Shown here one piece after another: positions 56,711-64,000 of a DNA stretch of 64,000 bases. Below the pieces are notes generated by a model. It was not told the origin of the DNA. It did no database searches and saw only the letters and a list, made by a program, of their open reading frames with translations. Location: the NCBI GenBank assembly GCA_023548195.1, contig JAJHZJ010000752.1:423501-487500 (forward strand). The letters are read 5' to 3'. The translations under genes were made by a program, and so were the position numbers. The stretch comes from Bettongia penicillata ogilbyi (lineage: Eukaryota > Chordata > Mammalia > Diprotodontia > Potoroidae). Positions within the stretch are counted from its first letter, which is position 1, and the number at the start of each line of letters is the position of its first letter.

Positions 56711-57300
56711 ATAGATATGAATTGTTGTTTTTAGAACAGAATAGAAATAGAGAATTTCAACAAATCTAACATCAGACTCCCCCACAATTAAGCAACACAT
56801 ATGTTAATTCCTTAAGGAAAAACAGAGGGAACAAAAAGCACATGACCTGTTGAACTTATATTTCATTGGTAAGTGAGATACAGAAAGAGAATGAAAAGAG
56901 TATCAATAAGTCATCTGAAAACTGAAAGAAAAACGTTCAAATGAGGATTCAAAAAACAGCAATATTGTTGTTACCTTGTTAAGCTAAATATCAATTTAAG
57001 CATATTGCATGCAATGAAACTCACAGCTTCATATTCAATACTCTTTTTTCCATTGGATACTGAAATGTTTATATGCTTCATTATTACTAAGTTCATACTA
57101 AAATGTCACCTGAATTAATCCTTTGAAAATCATCTTAATATTTAACATTTTAATGTAGCCACTAAATGTAGTTATTTTTTTATTATTTTATTCACCATTC
57201 AGCTTTAACTGTATGTGTTATTAATAAATTAAACCTACTGATTTACAAGTTCACAGCATTCCTGCTCCCATCTGAACTGATATAATTTCAGTTAGTTTGG

Positions 57301-57366
57301 TATGTGTGTGTGTGTGTTTGTGTGTGTGCATACATAAATATGTGTACATATACATATACATATATG
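57301..57366. repeat. (TG)n and TA-rich simple repeat
   Basis: TG run with one TTTG interruption, then ATAC/ATAT words. Confidence 0.93.
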
Positions 57367-57778
57367 CTGTTCAACTGCATCAGTAACACTCATTCTTTTT
57401 CATTTGCTTACCTCATGTATCTCTGCTGTTATTTTGCTACCAAATTAGTGTGAAAAATCTTCATGGTAATAAAATTATGATATTGCAATAATGTATTTGA
57501 TTTATTTTGATGAGAAAAGGAGAAGTGCTAATCAATGCAAAATTTTTTTGAAATTAGATGCATTCTATGATAATGTGTCTGCCTGCGAACATTATCACCA
57601 CTATCTAACTTAATACCCTACTTCAAAGTTCAAAACAAGGTCAATAAATTTCACCTAAATGATACTGTCCTAAAGAAATACTATGTACAGCAATGTGCTA
57701 AGTCTTCAGTAAGATAGAAAGTTCAGATAAAACCTGACCCTACCTCTCATGGATTTTGCTTCTTATTAGAAGAATAAA

Positions 57779-57779
<1 letters not shown>

Positions 57780-57829
<50 letters not shown>

Positions 57830-57843
57830 CATCTATCTATCAT
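57780..57843. repeat. (CTAT)n microsatellite
   Basis: About 15 CTAT units, the complement of the GATA type at 4085. Confidence 0.97.
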
Positions 57844-58164
57844 CTATGTATCTATTCATATATGAATGTATGTGACATCAATGAAATTATGAATCTAAAC
57901 TCGCAGTGCATAAATATGCTTGTGTAGTACTGTGACATAAATGCTTATGCATACAGAGAAGTGTGAGAAGACTTATTTAAATTCATACAAAGAACCAACA
58001 AAATTACATCAATAATGATGGAAGCAATATAAATGAAAAGAATAACAATACATAAACAAGACAGTGATGTAACAAAACATTATACAATTATAATAACCAA
58101 CCTTGTTTCTTATAAAAAGAAATGTCAAAATGTCCCCTACTTCTTTGCAAAAGTAGAAGACTAC

Positions 58165-58440
58165 TGCTATGTGATCAGACCAAAAACACTAAAAGGTCCT
58201 CTTGTATCTGCTTGTGATAGAGAACTTCTGAGGAAAGAGGCAAGCAAAACCAGGGTGATCAATCCAAGCTTTATTAGAGGATTTACTTAGAGGATACCTC
58301 TGCAAATGGGACCTTGCAATAAGCTACAATGCATACCGTGGTATAAACCAGTGGAGGTTGAAGCTATTTATGTACTTTAGCAAACTCTTACAGAGTTGAG
58401 GGAATTAGGTTGAAACATGCCATATGTGGAAAAAATGTAT
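58165..58440 (-). mobile_element. Candidate LTR (-)
   Basis: On the minus strand: 'ctgtaagagtttgctaaagtacataaatagcttcaacctccactggtttataccac' with a TATA-like 'acataaata' (about 58363-58371), then about 80-90 bp downstream 'cctctaataaagcttggattgatcaccctggttttgc' (AATAAA at about 58270-58275). TATA-like box and poly(A) signal at this distance fit the U3-R part of an LTR. No internal viral gene and no TSD were seen. The 85-codon plus-strand frame that ends here (58033-58290) is antisense to it and has no domain. Confidence 0.45.
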
Positions 58441-58833
58441 TCAACCAAGATGATGTCAGCTATAGTCATACATCTTTCTTGACCTAGAGAGAATATTTAT
58501 GAGTTTCTTGCTCCTAGTTTCAACTGTGATTTATTTAACCCACATTGTGGAACATAGCACATATTTTCAGACTATTGAACTGTTGTCAAATTGGAAATAC
58601 AACGATATAGAAGTGAAGTATAATACAACAAAGAAGTAAGAAACAATAACATTAAAAAAGTATTCTTCATGCATGCAAAACATAGTGATATAAAGAAAGG
58701 ATTTGTAATGATAACCTGAGGATTACAGACATCTCAAAGAACATGACAAGATGAAAAGCCTGAATATGCTTCAAGAAATAAAATGAGAGGACTTCCAGAA
58801 GTCAATAAGTTGCATTAAGCATAAAACTGTTTT
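58441..58833. other. No feature recognised
   Basis: AT-rich DNA up to the HAL1 target site. Confidence 0.4.
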
Positions 58834-58849
58834 AATTCTACTGTATTCA
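58834..58849. repeat. TSD of the HAL1 (+), left
   Basis: The 16-bp word 'aattctactgtattca' recurs exactly at 61755-61770, after the poly(A) tail. Confidence 0.93.
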
Positions 58850-59329
58850 GGGGGTTGGAGTCCAGATGGCAGAGTAGAAAGACTCACATATGCTAGCTCT
58901 GAACCCACAGTCCAGGGATTTAATGTAAGAAGAGGTCCGCACAAGTTCTGGATCACTGCAGGGTGTGCAGAAACACAGTGGAAGAGATTTCTGTTCCAGA
59001 GAGCCCTGGAGAGCCATCCCCAGGGCCCGTCGCACCCCAGAAAGCAGAGTCCACCCCTGCACTGCCCTGGCCATGGCCCCAGAGGAGCAGATCCGAGCAG
59101 GCTTCAGGGACGGAATCTCTGGCAGCCGGGAAGGTCCCTCCAACCACAGACGTTACAGGTCAGTGAGAGAGACATCTAGGCTGGCGGAGAGGGGAGGGGA
59201 GTGTCTCCATGACTCGGGCCCTCTCGGGAGGAAGCAGCGGAGGCAGAGGCAGGAAGTGGCGCAAGCAGAGGGAGGGGCAGCAGCAGCAGCGGTGGCCCCC
59301 CGGGACTCCCCAAGCAGGCAGGATCTTCA

Positions 59330-59470
59330 TTACTAAAGGTACCTGCATAAACTGCCTTAAGGAGCTGAGACTAGGAGGTGGCCCTGCACCCACCCGCTCC
59401 ATTACTGAAGGTCTCTGCATAAAGCCCTTGAGAGAACTGAGCTTGGGAGGCGGCCCTGCCCCGACCGCAG
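59330..59470 (+). repeat. Tandem direct repeat in the HAL1 5' UTR
   Basis: The word set 'attactaaaggtacctgcataaactgccttaaggagctgagactaggaggtggccctgc' (about 59328-59386) is followed by 'attactgaaggtctctgcataaagcccttgagagaactgagcttgggaggcggccctgc' (about 59401-59459). Two units of about 73 bp. The minus-strand HAL1 has similar words (e.g. 55640-55705 and 55775-55800, reversed). L1-type 5' UTRs often carry such units, which may act in the promoter; that is inference. Confidence 0.7.
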
Positions 59471-59661
59471 CACCAGAATTTAAGCTCACATTGAATAGCA
59501 GCCATGCCTGCCACAGAAAGTCCATTTGAATCTCAGACCCCAAGCACTAGCTGGGCTGATCTAGGCAGGGGTGGACAGGAATCTCAGAAGTCAAGTGACT
59601 GGCTGGGAAAATTCCCAGAAAAGGGAAGAAAAATAAGACTATAGAGAGCTTCTTTGAGCAG

Positions 59662-60707
59662 GTGCAAAGGTTCCCGCCTTTGAATTCTGATGACGAGGAA
59701 ATATTCTTACCATCAGGGAAAGATGTGGAGGGCGGGGCATCTGTATCCCAGACATCCCAGGGGGATGTCCAGTGGGCTCAAGCCTTGGAAGAGCTCAAAA
59801 AGGATTTTGAAAAGCAAGTTAGACAGGTGGAGGAAAAACTGGGAAGAGAAATGAGAGAGATGCAAGTAAAGTATGAAAAAAGGGTCAATACCTTGGTAAA
59901 GGAGACCCAAAAATATGCTGAAGAAAATAACACCTTAAAAAATAGGCTCACTTAATTGGCAAAAGAGGTTCCAAAAGTCAATGAGGAGAAGAATGCTTTC
60001 AAAAGCAGAATGAGCCAAATGGAAATAGAGGTTCAAAAGCTCAATGAAGAGAATAGTTCTCTCAAAATTAGAATGGAACAGATGTAGGCTAATGACTTTA
60101 TGAAACACCAAGAAATCACCAAACAAAACCAAAAGAATGAAAAAATGGAAGAGAATGTGAAATATCTCATGGGAAAAGCAACTGACCTGGAAAATAGATC
60201 CAGGAGAGACAATTTAAAAATTATGGGACTACCTGAAAGTCATGATCAAAAAAAGAGTCTAGACATCATCTTCCATGAAATTATCGAGGAAAACTGCCCT
60301 GACATTCTACAACCAGAGAGCAAAATAAGTATTGAAGGAATCCATCAATCACCACCTGAAAGAGATCCAAAAAGAGAAACTCCTAGGACCATTGTGGCCA
60401 AATTCCAGAACTCCCAGGTCAAGGACAAATCTTGCAAGCAGCTAGAAAGAAATAATTCCAGTATTGTGGAAATAAAATCAGGATAACTCAAGATCTAGCA
60501 GCTTCTACATTAAGGGATTGAAGGTCATGGAATAGGATATTCCAGAAGTCAAAGGAAATAGGACTCAAACCAAGAATCACTTACCCAGCAAAACTGAGTA
60601 TAATACTTCAGGGGAAAATATGGTCTTTCAAAAAACAGGATTTTCAAGCATTCTTGATGAAAAGACCACAGTTGTAAGGAAAATTTGACCTTCAAACACA
60701 AGAATGA
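59662..60707 (+). pseudogene. HAL1 ORF1, nearly complete, with two stops and one frameshift
   Basis: The readable protein begins in an acidic stretch 'FPPLNSDDEEIFLPSGKDVE', goes through 'WAQALEELKKDFEKQVRQVE' and a long heptad coiled coil, 'ENRSRRDNLKIMGLPESHD' (RRM-like start), then 'PERDPKRETPRTIVAKFQNS', and ends '..DLQTQE' plus TGA. Faults are TAA at 59953-59955, TAG at 60085-60087 and a one-base loss near 60427 that shifts the C-terminal domain. As an L1 ORF1p homologue it would bind RNA as a trimer and act in retrotransposition particles. The true start codon is not certain, since the readable part starts upstream without a clear ATG. Confidence 0.9.
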
Positions 60708-60840
60708 GAAGAAGCATGAAAAAGTAAACAGCAAAGAGAAGTCATAAGGGACTTACCAAAGTGAACTGTTTACATTCCTACATGGAAAGACAATATTTGT
60801 AACTCTTAAAACTTTTCAGTATGTGGGTAGTTGGTGGGAT

Positions 60841-60920
60841 CACACACACACACACACACATACACACACTCATGTACACGTGTGCATGCACACACACATA
60901 CACACATGCACGCACATACA
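60841..60920. repeat. (CA)n microsatellite in the HAL1 3' UTR
   Basis: CA run with TACA, GTGCATG and ACGCAC words, between 'gtagttggtgggat' and 'agagcacagagtgaattgaatagg'. The TG array at 54178-54252 is its mirror in the other copy. Confidence 0.96.
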
Positions 60921-61754
60921 GGGACAGAGAGCACAGAGTGAATTGAATAGGATGGGACCATATCTTAAAAGAAATTAAGGTAAATGTTGAGAGAGAAAGG
61001 TAGGGGGAGGAAAGAGGGTGAAATGGGATGGGGTAAATTATATGTCATTTAAATGGCCAGCAGGAGACTTTTTAGTGGAGGGAAAAAGAGGAGAGCTGAG
61101 AAAAATAAAAAACAAGAAGTTTACCCTCATCACATTTGACTAAAGGACGGAATAAAATGCACACTCTCTTTTGTATGAAAACCTATCTTACCGTACAGGA
61201 AAGTGGGGGAGAAGGAGATAAGCAAGGGGAGGTGATGGAAAGGAGGGCAATGGGAGGAGGGAGCAATTTGAAGTCAACACTCAGGGAGGGACAGGATCAA
61301 AAGACAGAATAGAAACAATGAGGGGCAGGATAGGATGGAGAGTAATTCAGTTAATCTTACACAGCACGACTATTATGGAAGTCATTTGCAAAACTACTCA
61401 GATAAGGCCTCTATTGCCTTCCCAAAGGGAATGGGTGGGGAGGGAGGGATGGGGAGAATTTGCAAGTCAAAATTTTAGGAACAACTGTTTAGTATTGTTG
61501 TTGCTACTAGGAAATAAGACATACAGTTAATGAGGAATAGAAAGTCATCTGGCCCTACAGGACAAAAGAGAAGTTGGGGCAAGAGAAGGGAGGGATGACA
61601 GAAGAGAAGGCATATTGGAAATAGGGAAAATTAGATTGCTAGGTGTATTGGGGTGGGGGGAGGGGATAAAAGGGGAGAAAAGTTGGAACCCAAAACTTTG
61701 TGAAAATGAATGTAAAAGTTAAATAAATAAATTTTTATCAGCAATTAAAAAAAA

Positions 61755-61770
61755 AATTCTACTGTATTCA
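61755..61770. repeat. TSD of the HAL1 (+), right
   Basis: Exact repeat of 58834-58849. Confidence 0.93.
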
Positions 61771-62310
61771 CTTCCAAACAGCCATAAACAGTGTCCTAAA
61801 ACAAATCCTAGAACAGCAGAAACAGCAAAATGAAGGGGTAAAACACTCTTCCAGTGCAAGAAACTTGGAAGGTTGACAAACAAGTTATGCCTCATTCAGG
61901 CAAATAGGAAACACAATCTAGGATAGGGAGCATCCGAGAAGCCAGTAGAAAACCTTACCTCAGCAAACCAGTGGGAGGTCTTGAGCCTCAGAGCAACAGA
62001 TGAAGCAGAAGTCAACACCAGGACTCCAAACATGCCTTAACAAAACCATGTGAATGAGCAGGTGCCAGTAGTGCTGGGATCCACTACATGCTTCAGAACA
62101 CTTTTATGCCATATGTGCCCAAGTAAACAGGTAGATATCAGCACTGGATTGTATTGCTTTCTTCAGTTCACCTCCAGGCAAACAGGAAGACACCAACATC
62201 AGGACCCCCCAAGGGGTTCAGTACATAGGCATACACCACCCCATATGCCTTGGCTCAATGAAAGGTAAGTTGCCAGACTCCAGCAGTCTCCAGCAGCTCC
62301 TGTCACAAAG
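61771..62310 (+). mobile_element. Probable L1-type 5' UTR remnant
   Basis: 'cagccataaacagtgtcctaaaacaaatcctagaacagcagaaacagc' and 'aaacactcttccagtgcaagaaacttggaaggttgacaaacaag' parallel the 5' UTR text at 10877-10990 and 30225-30345 ('cccataaaatacctgt...acaaattctagagtagcagaaaccac', 'gatttccag...cctggaaggttgacat'). The remnant leads into L1 ORF2 sequence without a visible ORF1, so a large deletion probably lies near 62310. A 72-codon frame (62050-62268) has no domain. Confidence 0.5.
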
Positions 62311-64000
62311 CCACTCTCTAAGAAAAAGTTTAACCAAATTCCTTTTATGGCACAAATATGGTACTGAGACCAAATCTGGAAGAGTTAAAACAGAGAAAGA
62401 AAATTATTAATCAATTTCCCTAATGAATATTGATGCCAAAAATTAAATAGAATATTACTAAGCAGATTACAGCAATATACAAAGATTATACATTATGAAT
62501 TGGTGGGATTTATCTCAGAAGTGTGGGCTGGTTCAGTATTAGGAAAATTATCAGCATACAAAACCGTATCAATAAAAAATAGGTATCATATGATTGTATC
62601 AATAGATTCTGAAAAGGCTTTTGACAAAATACAGCATCCATTACTGTTAGAAACACTAGAGAACATAGAAATAAATGGAGTACTCCTTAAAATAACAAGC
62701 AGTATCTATTAAAATCATCAACAAGCATTATCTGTAATGAGGATAAGCTAGATCCTTTCCCAGTAAGAATAGGGATGAAGTAAGAATGTCCATTATTACC
62801 AATATTATTCAATATAAGACTAGAAACCTTAGCTACAGCAATAGGAGGAAAATACCTTGAAGGAATTAGAATGGTCAATGAGGAAACACAACTATCGCTC
62901 ATTGCAGATTGTATGATGGTATACTTAGAAAACCCTAGAGAATCAACTGAAAAAATACTTGAAATAATTAACAATTTTAGTAAAGTTAGAGAATATAAGA
63001 TAAACCCACAAAAATTGTCAATACTTCTTTATATGACTAATAAAGCCAAGCAACATGATGCAGAAAGTGTAATTCCATTTAAAATAAGTGTAAACAGTAT
63101 AAAATATCTGTCTTCCTGCCGAGAAAAACTCAAGAACCATATGATCACGATTAGAAAACACTCTTCACACATAGTCATATCTAAACACTTAGAAAAATAT
63201 CCATTGCTCATAGGTTAGCCAAGCCAAAATAATAAAAATGGTAATTTAGTCTAAACTAATTTACCTTTTCAGTGCCATACCAATCAGACCACCAAAAATA
63301 TTATTTAATTGAGCTAGAAAAAATAAAAACAAAATTCATCTAGAAGAACAAAAGTCAAGAACATCAAGAAAATCGATTTAAAAAATACAAAGTAAAGTGA
63401 CCTTGCAATAACAGCTCTCAACCAATATTATATGGTTTTAATAATCAAAAGTATCTTGTAATGGTTAAGAAATAAAGTAGTGCATCAGTGGAATAGATTA
63501 GGTACACAAGACACAGTAATCAAATGACCATAGTAGTCTAGTGTTTAACAAAGCAAAAGACCCCAGTTTATGTGATAAGAACTCACAATTTGACAAAAAT
63601 CCTTCTTTGAAAATTAGAAAATGATAGTACACAAACTAGGTACAGACCAACATCGGGCTCTGCATATGAAGATGTGGTCAAAATGGCTGCATGTTTTATA
63701 CATAATACCATAAGCAAATTAGCAGAGCAAAGAGTCTCTCAGATTTATGGAGAATGGAAGAATTTATGACCAAACAAGAAATAGAGAACATTGTGAAGTG
63801 CAAATTGGATAATTTTGATTACATTAAATTGAAAAGTTCTTGCATAAACAGTCAATGGGATCAATATTAGAAGGAAAGCAGAAAGCCAGGAAACTTGTTT
63901 ACAACTAGAGTCTTTGATACAGACTTCATTTCTAAAATATATAGAGAACAGCATCAAATTTATAAAAATAAAAGTCATTCCCCAGTTGATAAATGGTCAA
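62311..64000 (+). mobile_element. L1 (+), ORF2 from RT domain onward, continues beyond the window
   Basis: Plus-strand ORF2 blocks in order: 'tccctaatgaatattgatgccaaaa' (upstream RT), '[20 protein letters not shown]' (first catalytic block; canonical DAEKAFDK with A to S), the second catalytic box at 62901-62912 reading I-A-D-C in place of F-A-D-D, 'VYLENPRES', connection domain, and the C-terminal start 'gaccaaacaagaaatagagaacattg' to 'agtcattccccagttgataaatggtcaa' at the edge. Many stops, and loss of a catalytic Asp, so it is dead. It is cut by the window end within the ORF2 C-terminal domain. Confidence 0.85.
62500..63218 (+). pseudogene. L1 ORF2 RT-domain remnant with mutated catalytic box
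   Basis: Two open stretches cover parts of the RT: '[50 protein letters not shown]' (62500-62712) and 'QLSLIADCMMVYLENPRESTEKILEIINNFSKV' (62871-63218). The catalytic F-A-D-D is I-A-D-C here, so one of the two metal-binding acidic residues is gone. The stretches are in different frames with stops between. It copies the layout seen at 15200-15658. Confidence 0.8.

Larger units (their letters stand above)
56711..58160. other. No gene supported
   Basis: Unique-looking AT-rich DNA between the two HAL1 copies. It contains two microsatellites (listed separately) and no recognisable coding frame. Confidence 0.45.
58850..61754 (+). mobile_element. HAL1 (+), full length, about 2.9 kb, with TSD
   Basis: The element starts 'gggggttggagtccagatggcagagtagaaagac', has a GC-rich 5' UTR (to about 59570) that includes two 'actgaaggt...tgcataaa..gccttgag..agctgag' direct repeats, an ORF1 ending with TGA at 60705-60707, a 3' UTR of about 1 kb with a CA microsatellite, and the tail 'taaataaataaatttttatcagcaatt' plus poly(A). 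No ORF2. It is the closest relative of the minus-strand copy at 53339. The perfect TSD shows insertion by L1 machinery; the ORF2 protein must have come from elsewhere. Confidence 0.95.

Noticed and set aside
58965..59336. 123-codon and 106-codon plus-strand frames in the HAL1 5' UTR
   Set aside because: GC-rich 5' UTR reading (RRQRQ, AAAAAV type) with no domain; the corresponding frames in the other full-length HAL1 do not match in a conserved way.

Overview
The window looks like a gene-poor, AT-rich intergenic stretch of a mammalian chromosome, most probably a marsupial (opossum, wallaby, koala or devil type). The reasons are the mix of interspersed repeats: many L1 fragments with the same 3' UTR style, several near-full-length ORF1-only 'half-L1' (HAL1) elements that begin with a GGGGGTGGAGTCAAGATGG-type 5' end, a tRNA/CORE-SINE with an RTE-like 3' tail, and abundant old MIR and L2 copies. 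This assignment is inference from repeat style; no database was searched. I find no intact protein-coding gene. Nearly every open frame is short, AT-driven, or a piece of a decayed retroelement. The one recognisable host-gene sequence is a processed pseudogene of ribosomal protein L37 (33623-33985, minus) with a perfect 17-bp target-site duplication (TSD) and one frameshift.

Layout. 1-10.8 kb: mostly single-copy-looking DNA with an L1 3' tail, CT and GATA microsatellites, an LTR-like repeat (8414-8838) and an L2 3' end. 10.8-18.4 kb: an old HAL1 (+), an internally deleted L1 (+), and a 2.6-kb L1 (+) that split an older L1 (-). 19-24.9 kb: MIR copies, an ancient repeat, the RTE-tailed SINE, a striking 62-bp-arm inverted repeat (23293-23437), an L2 tail and an L1 3' end. 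25-33 kb: minus-strand L1 pieces, one of which carries a 232-bp 'mini-HAL1' bounded by a perfect 15-bp TSD, then a truncated HAL1 and 5'-UTR fragments, ending in a long structured (TA)n array. 33.6-42.5 kb: RPL37 pseudogene, an L2 reverse-transcriptase fragment, L1 pieces in opposite orientations, a second copy of the LTR-like repeat, a 3-kb HAL1 (-), and a tRNA-Ile-derived sequence. 42.5-52 kb: mostly unique DNA with MIRs, an L2 3' region, an L1 3' end and LTR candidates. 52.4-56.7 kb: a three-level nest, MIR interrupted by L1 interrupted by HAL1, with TSDs at both levels. 58.8-64 kb: another near-full-length HAL1 (+) with a 16-bp TSD, inserted next to a decayed L1 that runs off the right edge.

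How the parts relate: all the younger insertions with readable ends (two HAL1 copies, the mini-HAL1, the RPL37 copy, one L1) have poly(A) tails and 9-17-bp TSDs, the signature of L1-machinery target-primed reverse transcription. HAL1 copies show ORF1 (coiled coil plus C-terminal nucleic-acid-binding region) but no ORF2, so they must have been moved in trans by L1 ORF2 protein. I see no undescribed coding system. The most unusual items are the mini-HAL1 with its own TSD, the pair of 2.9-kb HAL1s in inverted orientation 2.6 kb apart, the same-site microsatellites in three HAL1 3' UTRs, the near-perfect palindrome at 23.3 kb and the two-copy LTR-like family.
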